A DNA stretch of 64,000 nucleotides, from contig NZ_CP159258.1 in NCBI RefSeq assembly GCF_040438925.1, positions 3,114,001 to 3,178,000 of the forward strand. The letters run 5' to 3'. Origin of the DNA: Pseudomonas sp. MYb327. Lineage in GTDB: Bacteria > Pseudomonadota > Gammaproteobacteria > Pseudomonadales > Pseudomonadaceae. Under the pieces are notes generated by a model that saw nothing but the letters and a program-made list of their open reading frames with translations, ran no database searches and was not told the DNA's origin. Shown piece after piece: positions 34,672 through 43,511 of this stretch. Both the position numbers and the translations under genes were made by a program. Each line of letters starts with the position of its first letter. Within the stretch, counting starts at the first letter, position 1.

Positions 34672-35292
34672 ATGCCGCACGCCGAAACCTTGCCTCAAAC
34701 CGCGCCAAACCTGACTGCCGTGCTGTTCGGTCTCAGTGGTTGCCTGGTAGATTTCGGTGCGCATTCGCGCTTGCAGGGCGGCCAGTCGACCGACCACGCC
34801 GAGGCTACCCCCGGCGCCCTCGATACCCTGCACAGCTTGCAGCGCCAACAAATCCCCTGCGCCTGGCTCGATGATCTTCCGGCGGACCTCAGCCAATCCC
34901 TGGCTAAAGTGCTGCCGGACTGGATCAAACCGTCGCAATATCCTGCAACAATCAATCCGTGGCCCGCACCGAATGCTTGCTGGCAAGCGTTGATGGCGCT
35001 GAATGTCGAACGCCTGGATGGTTGCGTGCTGGTCAGTGGTGAACCGCTCCTGCTGCAATCAGGGCTCAACGCCGGGTTGTGGACGATCGGATTGGCGTCC
35101 TGCGGTTCGCTCTGCGGCCTGTCGCCCACGCAGTGGCAGGCGTTGTCCCAGCAAGAACGTGACATCAAACGCGGCAAGGCAACGATGAAACTGTTCGGTC
35201 TGGGCGTGCATTCTGTAATTGATCACCTCGGCGATCTCGACAATTGTCTAGCCGATATCAGACTGCGTCGACTCAAAGGCGAAAAGCCGTGA
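34672..35292 (+). CDS. HAD-superfamily phosphonatase-like protein lacking the nucleophile
   Basis: 206 residues. The C-terminal part (about 140-206) resembles phosphonoacetaldehyde hydrolase (PhnX): AGLWTIGLASCGSLCGLSPTQW, then ALSQQERDIKRGKATMKLFGLGVHSVIDHLGDLDNCLADI. The N-terminus aligns with PhnX VVFDWAGT-VVDFG but reads VLFGLSGCLVDFGAH, so the catalytic Asp is Gly20. It also appears shorter than PhnX in the cap region. It is therefore probably not a phosphatase. Binding or regulatory roles are open. The ribosome-binding site AAGGACG is good and the frame is intact, so it is not simply decayed. Confidence 0.75.
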   Translation: MPHAETLPQTAPNLTAVLFGLSGCLVDFGAHSRLQGGQSTDHAEATPGALDTLHSLQRQQIPCAWLDDLPADLSQSLAKVLPDWIKPSQYPATINPWPAPNACWQALMALNVERLDGCVLVSGEPLLLQSGLNAGLWTIGLASCGSLCGLSPTQWQALSQQERDIKRGKATMKLFGLGVHSVIDHLGDLDNCLADIRLRRLKGEKP

Positions 35293-35400
35293 TCGAGATC
35301 ATGCAGGTTACTCAGGAGTGGATTAATCTTAGGTAAGCCATAGATCTTTGGCGCGCCGTCGCGGTCTATGCCAGTGCCTATCGATAAAAGGAAGAACGCC

Positions 35401-35664
35401 ATGCCTGCCCGCGAACTGCAAGAACAGCTCAATGCCCTGCGCGAGCAATTGGATAAGAATCCTCCGCTGACTGAAGTCGAGCGCGAAGACCTGCACAAAC
35501 TGATGCAACAGATCGAACTTGAGCTTGAGCTCGAAACCAAGACCCAGGACGTCAACCTCGCCGATAACGTCAATCTGGCCGTCGAACGCTTCGAACTCGA
35601 ACATCCGACCCTCGCCGGCACCCTGCGTCAAATCGGCCAAGCCCTGCACAGCATGGGCATCTGA
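35401..35664 (+). CDS. DUF4404 family protein
   Basis: 87 residues from MPARELQEQLNALREQ with AAAAGGAAG upstream. Almost wholly helical and acidic, with a coiled-coil N-terminal half (EQLNALREQLDKNPPLTEVEREDLHKLMQQIELELELE). It ends HPTLAGTLRQIGQALHSMGI, the typical DUF4404 finish. Function unknown. It follows the phosphonatase-like gene by 109 bp on the same strand and ends at a terminator. Confidence 0.85.
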   Translation: MPARELQEQLNALREQLDKNPPLTEVEREDLHKLMQQIELELELETKTQDVNLADNVNLAVERFELEHPTLAGTLRQIGQALHSMGI

Positions 35665-35679
35665 ACCCGCCGAATACCA

Positions 35680-35715
35680 AAAAGCCCCGCGAGTAATAGC
35701 GGGGCTTTCTATTTA
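35680..35715 (+). terminator. Terminator of the DUF4404 gene
   Basis: AAAGCCCCGC and GCGGGGCTTT pair around eight bases, then CTATTTA. Confidence 0.85.
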
Positions 35716-35736
35716 GTCAGGCCCGAAATCCAAACC

Positions 35737-35827
35737 CTGTGGGAGCGAGCCTGCGCGCGATGTGGCCGGCTCATTCAAAGCCGATGCCGATTGACATACC
35801 GCCATCGCGAGCAGGCTCGCACCCACA
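35737..35827. repeat. REPIN, GTGGGAGCGAGCCTGC type
   Basis: TGTGGGAGCGAGCCTGCGCG faces GCGAGCAGGCTCGCACCCACA at about 50 bp, between the DUF4404 gene and convergent queF. Confidence 0.75.
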
Positions 35828-35835
35828 CTGGACCA

Positions 35836-36666
35836 TTACTGTCGAACCAGACGATGATTCGGCAACTGCACTTCTTCAGTACTGCGATACGGATTGATAT
35901 CCAATCCGCCACGTCGCACATAACGCGCATAAACCGTCAGTTTCTCCGGCTTCAGCAACCGCTGCAAATCAAGGAAGATCCGCTCCACGCATTGTTCATG
36001 GAAATCCGAATGCTGTCGGAAGCTGACGATGTATTCCAGCAAACTCGCATGATCCAGCGCTGCACCACGGTATTCCACCGCTACGCTGCCCCAGTCTGGC
36101 TGGCTGGTCACCGGGCAATTGGATTTGAGCAAATGGCTGTGCACGCTCTCTTCGACAATGCGCGAATCATCGCAACGCAGCAGTTCCGGACGCGGATGCT
36201 CGTAGTTGCTGACGCTGATATCCAGCTCATCGATGCACTCGCCCGGTAATGCCACCACGCCTTCGGTTTCTACGTCCTTCAGGCTGCGGATACGCACGCC
36301 GACCGGTTTGCCAGCAGCGGCCGACAAGTCTTTCACCAGCGTCGCTTCGAGGCTTGCGGTGTCGGCAAACGGCGTCTGGTTCAGGGAATTGAGGTACAGC
36401 TTGAACGACTTGGATTCGATGATGTTCGGCGAATCCGCCGGAATGCTGAATTCGCCGATCGCCACCACCGGTTTGCCCGACGGCAACAGCCACGACAGTT
36501 CGAAGCAGTTCCAGAAGTCCACGCCTTTGTAAGGCAGGGTTTCAGCCGTCAGGCCCAGCTCGGCCCACTTCGCGGTACGCGGGATCGGGAACAGCAGGGA
36601 CGGCGTGTAAGTGGCGATGTATTCGCTGGATTTGCCCAGCGGCGAGTGTTCGGCTGCGGGATGCAT
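35836..36666 (-). CDS. queF: NADPH-dependent 7-cyano-7-deazaguanine reductase (long form)
   Basis: Reduces preQ0 to preQ1 in queuosine synthesis. 276 residues, the two-domain (YqfM-like, type II) form. The catalytic Cys lies in [18 protein letters not shown] (about residue 184) and the Asp partner in PVTSQPD. The QueF motif is [27 protein letters not shown] (about 70-96). [11 protein letters not shown] supplies the substrate Glu/His region. It is one of three tRNA-modification genes in the window, with dusA and dusC. Confidence 0.96.
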   Translation of the reverse strand: MHPAAEHSPLGKSSEYIATYTPSLLFPIPRTAKWAELGLTAETLPYKGVDFWNCFELSWLLPSGKPVVAIGEFSIPADSPNIIESKSFKLYLNSLNQTPFADTASLEATLVKDLSAAAGKPVGVRIRSLKDVETEGVVALPGECIDELDISVSNYEHPRPELLRCDDSRIVEESVHSHLLKSNCPVTSQPDWGSVAVEYRGAALDHASLLEYIVSFRQHSDFHEQCVERIFLDLQRLLKPEKLTVYARYVRRGGLDINPYRSTEEVQLPNHRLVRQ

Positions 36667-36727
36667 GGCGGAAACCTGACTGAAGAATCAGCGGATTCTA
36701 TCAGCCTTTGCTCCCGCCTTTGAGTGC

Positions 36728-37264
36728 TTACTGACTGACAGTCAATTTGCCGACCATGCCCGCCTGATAATGTCCGGGGATGTTGCAAGCAAATTCGAGG
36801 TTGGTAGCCTTGCTGAAGGTCCAGGTCAACTCGGCGGTTTTACCCGGCTCCACCAATACGCTGTTGGGGTCGTCGTGTTTCATGCCATGAGCCATGGATC
36901 CGTGATCCATACCGGCCATGGAGCTGTGGTCCATTTCCTTCACGCCCGTAGGCGTCAGCATGCCGCTTTGCTGCATCTGCAACATTTCCTGCTGATGCTT
37001 GGCATGCATCGCTGCGTCACCAAGGTTGAATTCATGCAGCAACTGGCCTTTATTCACCAGCACAAAACGAATGGTCTCACCGGCCTTGATATCAATAGCC
37101 TTGGGAGTGAACGACATGTCCCCCATCACTACCTCGACGCTACGAGTCGCCTTGGCCGCCGGTGCCGGTTGACCGAAATCGTAGGTGTGCCCCGGCGCCG
37201 CCCACGTCGGCGAACTCAGCGCCAATAGACAAGCAGCCAATGCCACGGATTTGCGCAAAAACAT
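36728..37264 (-). CDS. Exported cupredoxin, copper-responsive
   Basis: 178 residues with a signal peptide (LLALSSPTWAAPG). The cupredoxin domain covers about 45-178: GDMSFTPKAIDIKAGETIRFVLVNKGQLLHEFNLG supplies the first His. FACNIPGHYQAGMVGKLTV supplies the Cys-His-Met ligands of a type 1 copper site. A His/Met-rich insert (about 85-130, HAKHQQEMLQMQQSG and MDHSSMAGMDHGSMAHGMKHDD) could bind further Cu ions. It is divergent from copRS, with a copper box between, so it is almost certainly part of the CopR regulon. Confidence 0.92.
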   Translation of the reverse strand: MFLRKSVALAACLLALSSPTWAAPGHTYDFGQPAPAAKATRSVEVVMGDMSFTPKAIDIKAGETIRFVLVNKGQLLHEFNLGDAAMHAKHQQEMLQMQQSGMLTPTGVKEMDHSSMAGMDHGSMAHGMKHDDPNSVLVEPGKTAELTWTFSKATNLEFACNIPGHYQAGMVGKLTVSQ

Positions 37265-37327
37265 GGTCGTACTCCAACAAGATAAGGTTCAGCCTGTGGA
37301 AAACTCTAGACTGCCGCCACTGCCCGT

Positions 37328-37360
37328 AACCTGACAGGCAGATTACAACTTTGTCAGGTT
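37328..37360. promoter_or_regulatory. CopR/CusR-type copper box between cupredoxin gene and copRS
   Basis: TTACAA-CT-TTGTCA at 37343-37356 matches the CusR/CopR palindrome TGACAA-N2-TTGTCA with one mismatch. It lies inside a larger perfect inverted repeat, AACCTGACA (37328-37336) and TGTCAGGTT (37352-37360). Confidence 0.75.
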
Positions 37361-37419
37361 GGCCTGTACCCTCGCCGCCCACGGTATAAAGCTGTCGTTC
37401 CATTTTTCCCGAGTTGCCC

Positions 37420-38100
37420 ATGAAACTGCTAATCGTCGAAGACCAACCGAAAACCGGCCACTACCTGCGCCAGGGCTTGACCGAGGCCGGTTTCAACACT
37501 GAACTGGTGGCCGATGGCAGCACCGGCCAACACCTGGCCTTGAGCGGCGAATACGCGTTGTTGATTCTCGATGTGATGCTGCCCGGCCGCGATGGCTGGC
37601 AGATTCTGCAAGCAGTGCGCAGTGCTGGCCTGGATACGCCGGTACTATTTCTTACCGCAAAAGACGCCGTGGAGGACAGGGTTCATGGCCTGGAACTGGG
37701 TGCCGACGACTATCTGGTCAAGCCATTCGCCTTCTCCGAGCTGCTGGCCCGGGTTCGCAGCCTGTTGCGTCGTGGCAGCTCCACGCCTCAGGAAACCAGC
37801 CTGCAACTGGCCGACCTGCGCCTGGACCTGATCCGCCGCCGGGTGGAGCGCGGCGGACAGCGCATCGATCTGACGGCCAAGGAGTTCGCCTTGCTGGAAA
37901 TGCTCCTGCGTCGCCAGGGCGAAGTGCTCCCGAAATCGCTGATCGCCTCCCAGGTCTGGGACATGAATTTCGACAGCGACACCAACGTCATCGAAGTGGC
38001 GATCCGCCGTTTGCGCCTGAAGATCGACGATGAATTCCCCAACAAGCTAATTCATACGGTGCGCGGTATGGGTTACGTCCTCGAAGAGCGTCCTGCCTGA
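37420..38100 (+). CDS. copR: Copper response regulator CopR (OmpR family)
   Basis: 226 residues from ATG at 37420 ([16 protein letters not shown]); a TTG two codons upstream is less likely. Receiver domain about 1-115, with phosphoacceptor Asp in [14 protein letters not shown] and Lys in [11 protein letters not shown]. Winged helix about 125-222, with [34 protein letters not shown] and [14 protein letters not shown]. It overlaps copS by one base. The cupredoxin divergent from it and the copper box mark it as CopR and not another heavy-metal regulator. Confidence 0.93.
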   Translation: MKLLIVEDQPKTGHYLRQGLTEAGFNTELVADGSTGQHLALSGEYALLILDVMLPGRDGWQILQAVRSAGLDTPVLFLTAKDAVEDRVHGLELGADDYLVKPFAFSELLARVRSLLRRGSSTPQETSLQLADLRLDLIRRRVERGGQRIDLTAKEFALLEMLLRRQGEVLPKSLIASQVWDMNFDSDTNVIEVAIRRLRLKIDDEFPNKLIHTVRGMGYVLEERPA

Positions 38101-39449
38101 TGCGACACCTTTCGTTAAGCACTCGTCTGGCGTTGCTGTTTGCTGCTTGTACCGCAGTGGTGTCGTTGTTCGCCGGAGTGCTGTTCAGTCGCGCCAGCGA
38201 GGCGCACTTCATCGAGCTCGATCAACAACTGCTGGACGGCAAGTTGATTGGCTTGCGTCGCGCGCTGCACGACATTCAATCGAGCGAAAGCGAAGTCAAA
38301 CTGGCCGATGAGTTGAGCAGGCAAGCGGATCTGTCCTTGCGGATCACTGGCCGCGACGGCCGGCGCTGGTACGACAGTTCGGCGAACTTGCCCGATGAAC
38401 TTCCACAGCTGCCTGGCCTTTCGACCCTCAACAGCAATGGCACCGACTATCGCATCCTGAATGCGCCCCTGTTTTTCGACAAGCCTGACTCCCCCCGATT
38501 GACCCTGCTGCTGGACATCACCCATCACCAGCACTTTCTGCAACGCATGCAGCACTTGATCTGGCTGACGGTCGGCCTATCAGCCTTGGCCACCGCCCTG
38601 CTCGGCGCCTGGGCGGCGCGCAGCGGGTTGCGGCCGTTGCGGCGCATGAGTGCGGTTGCCAGCGGCGTCTCGGCGCAATCACTCGATGCACGTTTACCGG
38701 AAGCGGACATGCCGCCGGAACTTGCGGAAATGGCCCACAACTTCAACGCCATGCTCGGACGCCTCGACGACTCCTTTCAGCGGCTCTCGGCGTTCTCCGC
38801 CGACATTGCTCATGAACTGCGTACACCGCTGTCGAACCTGCTGACCCACACCCAGGTCACCCTCACCCGCCCGCGCCCCATCGAGGATTATCGCGAGGCG
38901 TTGCACAGCAACCTCGAAGAACTGCAATGGATGGCGCAATTGGTCAACGACATGTTGTACCTGGCCAAAGCTGACCACGGTTTGTTAGTGCCCAAACGCG
39001 AATCGCTGGAACTGGCAGAAGAAGCGGATGTATTGCTGGAGTTTTTTGCGCCGTTGGCCGAAGACGCTCAAGTCACGCTGAGCCGCGACGGAAATGCACG
39101 GATCGAGGGCGACCGCAGCATGTTGCGCCGGGCACTTTCCAACTTGCTGGACAATGCGTTGCGGTTTACGCCGGCCAATGGAGAGGTTCGGCTGCGGATC
39201 GTCGATCAGCCAAAAGGCCTGAGCCTGATGGTTGAAAATAGCGGGGGCGGGATTTCCGAAGATTTGTTGCCGCGCCTGTTCGATCGCTTCTACCGAACAG
39301 ATCCGGCACGACATGAAGGGAGCAGTGAGCATGCGGGGTTGGGATTGGCCATTACCCAGTCGATTGTCCGTGCCCATGGTGGGCAGATTCGTTGCGAATC
39401 GGCGGATGGGTGGACCAGGTTTGTGATTGAGTTGCCAAAAGGTGGTTGA
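38100..39449 (+). CDS. copS: Copper sensor histidine kinase CopS
   Basis: 449 residues, heavy-metal sensor kinase family. TM1 about 9-28, periplasmic loop about 29-150 with SEAHFIELDQQLLDGKL near its start, TM2 about 152-175, HAMP about 176-230. The H-box is SADIAHELRTPLSNLLTH (phospho-His about 242). The N box is LSNLLDNALRFT, and the G boxes are GGGIS and GLGLAI. The start ATG overlaps the copR stop (TGATG). The His in the membrane-proximal EAHF segment is a candidate Cu ligand. Confidence 0.93.
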   Translation: MRHLSLSTRLALLFAACTAVVSLFAGVLFSRASEAHFIELDQQLLDGKLIGLRRALHDIQSSESEVKLADELSRQADLSLRITGRDGRRWYDSSANLPDELPQLPGLSTLNSNGTDYRILNAPLFFDKPDSPRLTLLLDITHHQHFLQRMQHLIWLTVGLSALATALLGAWAARSGLRPLRRMSAVASGVSAQSLDARLPEADMPPELAEMAHNFNAMLGRLDDSFQRLSAFSADIAHELRTPLSNLLTHTQVTLTRPRPIEDYREALHSNLEELQWMAQLVNDMLYLAKADHGLLVPKRESLELAEEADVLLEFFAPLAEDAQVTLSRDGNARIEGDRSMLRRALSNLLDNALRFTPANGEVRLRIVDQPKGLSLMVENSGGGISEDLLPRLFDRFYRTDPARHEGSSEHAGLGLAITQSIVRAHGGQIRCESADGWTRFVIELPKGG

Positions 39450-39468
39450 GTCCGGCAGGTCCGGCCTC

Positions 39469-39562
39469 ATCGCTGGCAAGCCAGCTCCTACAGGGATCTG
39501 CGTGGTACACGTGTTATGTGAACGCCAAAAAACCTGTAGGAGCTGGCTTGCCAGCGAAAGCG
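39469..39562. repeat. REPIN between copS and lolE
   Basis: ATCGCTGGCAAGCCAGCTCC faces GGAGCTGGCTTGCCAGCGA about 45 bp apart, between convergent genes. Confidence 0.8.
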
Positions 39563-39571
39563 GTCTAAAGG

Positions 39572-40816
39572 TTACGAGTATCTCAGCGCATGAGCCGGCT
39601 CGATCTTCGCCGCCCGCCAAGCCGGGTAAACCGTGGCCAGGAAGCTCAACACAAACCCCGCCGAACAAATCAACGCCACATCCGCACCCTGCAATTCAGA
39701 CGGCAGATTGCTGACGAAATACACGTCGGAACTGAAGATGTGCTGGCCGCTGACCCGCTCGATCCAGCCGACAATCTGGCTGACATTCAGCGCTGCAATC
39801 ACACCGAGAATGCCCCCGATCAAGGTGCCGACAATCCCGATCACCGTGCCCTGCACCATGAAAATCGCCATGATTTGCCGTGGCGTGGCACCGATGGTGC
39901 GCAGGATCGCGATATCCGCGCCCTTGTCGTTCACCACCATGATCAGGGTCGCGATGATGTTGAACGCCGCCACCGCGACGATCATCAGCAACAGCAGGCC
40001 GATCATGGTTTTTTCCATCTTCATTGCGCTGAACAGGCTGCCCTGGGTGTGGGTCCAGTCATCAGCCTTGTAGGCGGCACCGAGGCCGCTGGCGATGTCG
40101 TTCGACACTTGCGGAGCAGCATACAAATCCTTCACCGCCAGGCGCACGCTCTGCACCTGATTCGGCTCCCAGTGCTGCATCTGCGCGGCGTCGGCGACGT
40201 GGATCAGCGCCATAGAGCCGTCCAGCTCGGCGCCGACCTTGAACACGCCAACCACATTCAGGCGTTGCATGCGCGGGGTAATCCCGCCCGGCGCTGTGCT
40301 CACTTCCGGCACGATCAAGGTGATCTTGTCGCCGACATTCAAGCGGAAGCGCCGCGCGGTGATCTCGCCGATCACCACACCAAACTCGCCCGGTTTCAAG
40401 GCATCAAGACGCCCCTGGACGATATGCTTGGCGACGATCGACACCTGGCCTTCCAGCGCCGGATCAACGCCGCTGACCTGGATCGGCTGCATCGTGCCTT
40501 TATAGGAGAGCATGCCTTCCATTTCGGTGAACGGTACGGCCGCCGTCACTTCCGGGTTTTTCATCGCGGCCGCCGCTACCGGCTGCCAGTCGCTGATCGG
40601 ATTAACGCCGACGATGGTCGCGTGAGGCACCATGCCGAGGATCCGCGAGCTCATTTCGCGCTGGAAGCCATTCATCACCGACAGCACCACGATCATTGCC
40701 AGCACGCCGAGGGCGAGGCCGATCATCGAGGTCATCGAGATGAAGGAAACAAAGCGATTGCGGCGCTTGGCGCGGGTATAGCGCGTGCCAATAAAGATCG
40801 ATAACGGTCTGAACAT
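39572..40816 (-). CDS. lolE: Lipoprotein-releasing permease subunit (LolE)
   Basis: Inner-membrane part of LolCDE, which extracts outer-membrane lipoproteins and passes them to LolA. 414 residues from [19 protein letters not shown]. Four TM helices: one near 25-47 and three in the C-terminal third (about 270-400), flanking a large periplasmic domain. The MacB/FtsX-like cytoplasmic coupling region is VNDKGADIAILRTIGATPRQIM. Third gene of lolC-lolD-lolE. It is very similar to LolC in this window, so C/E assignment is by gene order. Confidence 0.92.
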   Translation of the reverse strand: MFRPLSIFIGTRYTRAKRRNRFVSFISMTSMIGLALGVLAMIVVLSVMNGFQREMSSRILGMVPHATIVGVNPISDWQPVAAAAMKNPEVTAAVPFTEMEGMLSYKGTMQPIQVSGVDPALEGQVSIVAKHIVQGRLDALKPGEFGVVIGEITARRFRLNVGDKITLIVPEVSTAPGGITPRMQRLNVVGVFKVGAELDGSMALIHVADAAQMQHWEPNQVQSVRLAVKDLYAAPQVSNDIASGLGAAYKADDWTHTQGSLFSAMKMEKTMIGLLLLMIVAVAAFNIIATLIMVVNDKGADIAILRTIGATPRQIMAIFMVQGTVIGIVGTLIGGILGVIAALNVSQIVGWIERVSGQHIFSSDVYFVSNLPSELQGADVALICSAGFVLSFLATVYPAWRAAKIEPAHALRYS

Positions 40817-40879
40817 TCGCTGGGGCACCGTATGGAAATAAATGACCCGGCGCCTTTTCAGGCATCGGGTTTCAGCCAA

Positions 40880-41563
40880 TCAGATAGGAGTGAGGCAACC
40901 TTCCTGCAGGTGCAGGACGCGATCCATCTGGCGGGCCAGGTTCATGTCGTGGGTCACCACCAGGAACGCCGTGCGCATCGAGGTGCTGAGTTCCAGCATC
41001 AAGTCCTGGATCCCCTGGGCGGTGTGGGAATCGAGGTTGCCGGTCGGTTCGTCGAGCATCACCAGGCCCGGATTGTTCACCAGGGCGCGGGCGATGGCCA
41101 CACGCTGACGCTCACCACCGGACAATTCGGCCGGTTTGTGTTCCAGGCGATGACCCAGCCCTACCCGCTCCAGCAACGCCGTGGCACGCTGACGCGCTTC
41201 GGGGATCGCGGTCTTGCCGATCAGTAGCGGCATGCAGACGTTTTCCAGGGCGGTGAATTCCGGCAGCAAGTGGTGGAACTGGTACACGAAACCGAGGGCA
41301 CGGTTACGCAGCAGCCCGCGTTTCTTTTCACTCAGCGCCGACAGCTCTTCGCCGTCGAGCCAGACGCTGCCCTTGGTCGGCGTATCGAGGCCGCCCAGCA
41401 GGTTGAGCAAGGTGCTCTTGCCCGAGCCCGACTTGCCGACAATCGCCACACGTTCACCGGGGTGTAACTCCAGTTGCAGACCGGCCAACACCTCAACCGA
41501 CTCCGGGCCTTCCTCGTAGGACTTGCCCAGGCTGCGGCAGCTCAAGATTGCTTTATCACTCAT
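40880..41563 (-). CDS. lolD: Lipoprotein-releasing ATPase LolD
   Basis: 227 residues from [16 protein letters not shown]; an ATG at 41578 overlapping the lolC stop is the alternative. Walker [10 protein letters not shown] (about 41-49), Q-loop [17 protein letters not shown], signature [15 protein letters not shown], Walker [14 protein letters not shown]-loop VVTHD. It powers the LolC/LolE pair encoded on either side. Confidence 0.95.
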   Translation of the reverse strand: MSDKAILSCRSLGKSYEEGPESVEVLAGLQLELHPGERVAIVGKSGSGKSTLLNLLGGLDTPTKGSVWLDGEELSALSEKKRGLLRNRALGFVYQFHHLLPEFTALENVCMPLLIGKTAIPEARQRATALLERVGLGHRLEHKPAELSGGERQRVAIARALVNNPGLVMLDEPTGNLDSHTAQGIQDLMLELSTSMRTAFLVVTHDMNLARQMDRVLHLQEGCLTPI

Positions 41564-41570
41564 GCCCGAC

Positions 41571-42821
41571 TCACTCATAACGTAGCGCCTCCGCAGGCTG
41601 GGTGCGAGCGGCACGCCAGGCTGGATACAGGGTGGCGAGGAAACTCAGGACCAACGCCGCAGAGCAGACCATCACAACATCCTGGCTTTGCACTTGCGAC
41701 GGCAGGTAATCAATGAAGTACACATCGGCGTTGAGGAACTTGTGTCCGATCAGGTTTTCAAGTGCCGAGATCGCGGCACTGACGTTCAACGCGGCGAAAA
41801 TACCGACCACCGCGCCGATGGCCGTACCGACCACGCCGATCACCGTGCCCTGAACCATGAACGTACGCATGATGGTGCCAGGCGTGGCGCCGAGGGTGCG
41901 CAGGATCGCGATGTCGCCCTTCTTGTCGTTCACCACCATGACCAGCGTGGAAATAATGTTGAACGCAGCGACGGCAACGATCAGCAACAACAGCAGGCCG
42001 ATCATGGCTTTTTCCATGCGGATTGCTTGATACAGGTTGCCGTGGGTACGGGTCCAGTCGCGGGCGTAATAACGATCTTCACCGAGCTCGCGAGCAATGC
42101 TCCACGCGGTACGCGGCGCCTGGAACAGGTCGTCGAACTTAAGACGAATCCCCTGGACCTGATCCGGTTTCCAGCGGTGCAGCCGCGCCAGGTCCTGCAG
42201 ATTGGTGATGCCCAGGTAGCCGTCGAGCTCGCCGGCGCCGACGTGAAAAATGCCGACCACGGTGAAGCGTTTCATTCGCGGGAACATCCCGGCCGGAGTC
42301 ACGGTGACTTCCGGTGCGACGAATGTCAGCTTGTCGCCGATGGCCGCGCCGAGCTTGGCCGCTGCCTTGTCGCCGATGACGATGCCGAACTCGCCCGGCA
42401 CCAGGTCATCGAGTTTTCCCTGCTGCATGAAATTATCAATGATCGACACCTGGCGCTCGAGAGCCGGGTCGATGGCATTGAGCAGGACTTTGGAGACTTT
42501 GCCGTTGTTGGTCAGCAAACCCTGCATTTGCGTGAACGGCGCCACGGCCGTCACTTGCGGGTTCTGCTTGACCTTGCTGGCGAGGCTTTGCCAATCGCTG
42601 ATCGGCTCGCCGGACTCGATGGTCGCGTGAGGCACCATGCCCAGCACGCGGGTGCGCATCTCATGATCGAAGCCGTTCATGACCGACAGCACCACGATCA
42701 TCACGACCACGCCAAGGGCGAGCCCGATCATCGAAGTCAGGGAAATGAATGACACAAAATGATTGCGACGCTTTGCACGGGTATAACGCGTGCCGATAAA
42801 TACGAAGAGAGGTCTGAACAT
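41571..42821 (-). CDS. lolC: Lipoprotein-releasing permease subunit (LolC)
   Basis: 416 residues, first gene of the lolCDE operon, eight bases before lolD. Same architecture as LolE: N-terminal TM ([25 protein letters not shown]), a periplasmic domain about 50-270, and three C-terminal TM helices. The coupling helix region is [23 protein letters not shown] LolC should carry the Hook that recruits LolA, a loop in the periplasmic domain; I cannot place it reliably by eye. The operon is divergent from a PilZ-like gene. Confidence 0.92.
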   Translation of the reverse strand: MFRPLFVFIGTRYTRAKRRNHFVSFISLTSMIGLALGVVVMIVVLSVMNGFDHEMRTRVLGMVPHATIESGEPISDWQSLASKVKQNPQVTAVAPFTQMQGLLTNNGKVSKVLLNAIDPALERQVSIIDNFMQQGKLDDLVPGEFGIVIGDKAAAKLGAAIGDKLTFVAPEVTVTPAGMFPRMKRFTVVGIFHVGAGELDGYLGITNLQDLARLHRWKPDQVQGIRLKFDDLFQAPRTAWSIARELGEDRYYARDWTRTHGNLYQAIRMEKAMIGLLLLLIVAVAAFNIISTLVMVVNDKKGDIAILRTLGATPGTIMRTFMVQGTVIGVVGTAIGAVVGIFAALNVSAAISALENLIGHKFLNADVYFIDYLPSQVQSQDVVMVCSAALVLSFLATLYPAWRAARTQPAEALRYE

Positions 42822-42915
42822 GTCGGGGCTTGTTCGGAGGGAAAAGGAACGTCCTTGTGGCGGGGGTCGATAACCAGCTTTACACTCAGACCACCGCCGC
42901 TACCATGGGTTCGCC

Positions 42916-43497
42916 ATGTCGACATTAGATGAAGAAGATCGCCGCGAATACTACCGTATCGAGGACACGATCGCACTGGAAATTCGGCCCCTGTCCGCTC
43001 CCGAAGCCGCAGGCCAGGAAGTGTTGCAGGATGCTTCCCCACTCTTCAATGTGCTCAGCGAATTGCACCTGAGCGAATTCGAGTCGCAACACCTGCTGCG
43101 CCAGATCAGCGAGCGCGACCGGAATCTCGCGGCGTTCCTGAAATCCCAGAATAAACGTATCGACTTGTTGAGCCAGGTGATCGCCATCACCGTGCTCGGG
43201 CAGATCGGCGAGCCACAACCGGTGATCATTTCTGAAGGCGGCATCGAATTTCAGCACCCAACGCCGTTTGCCGCCGGGGCTCACCTGTCGGTCAAACTGG
43301 TGTTGATGCCGCAAGCCCTGGGCCTGTTGCTGCGGGCTCGGGTGATCCATTGCGACCGCAAGGGTGATGGTTACGACGTCGGCACCGAGTTCGAACACCC
43401 GACCGACGCCCAGCGGCAACTGCTGGCCCGCTACATCTTGCAGAAGCAGGCCCAGGAACGACGCCTGGCCCGCGACCAACTCGAATCAGGCATTTAA
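42916..43497 (+). CDS. PilZ-domain-like protein with altered second motif
   Basis: 193 residues. It starts MSTLDEEDRREYYRIEDTIALEIRPL, where RREYYR gives the RxxxR-type arm. A helical stretch (about 45-95) is inserted, then a beta-domain where the D-x-S-x-x-G motif should be reads VIISEGGIEF. The acidic residue is missing. The rest (LSVKLVLMPQALGLLLRARVIHC and YDVGTEFEH) is PilZ-like. c-di-GMP binding is therefore uncertain. It is followed 14 bp later by the phosphodiesterase gene and probably co-transcribed. Confidence 0.75.
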   Translation: MSTLDEEDRREYYRIEDTIALEIRPLSAPEAAGQEVLQDASPLFNVLSELHLSEFESQHLLRQISERDRNLAAFLKSQNKRIDLLSQVIAITVLGQIGEPQPVIISEGGIEFQHPTPFAAGAHLSVKLVLMPQALGLLLRARVIHCDRKGDGYDVGTEFEHPTDAQRQLLARYILQKQAQERRLARDQLESGI

Positions 43498-43511
43498 ATT
43501 AAGGAAGAACC

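Noticed and set aside
39590..40804. 404-residue plus-strand frame over lolE
   Set aside because: Antisense to a clear LolE; the His/Asp/Arg-rich composition is artefactual.
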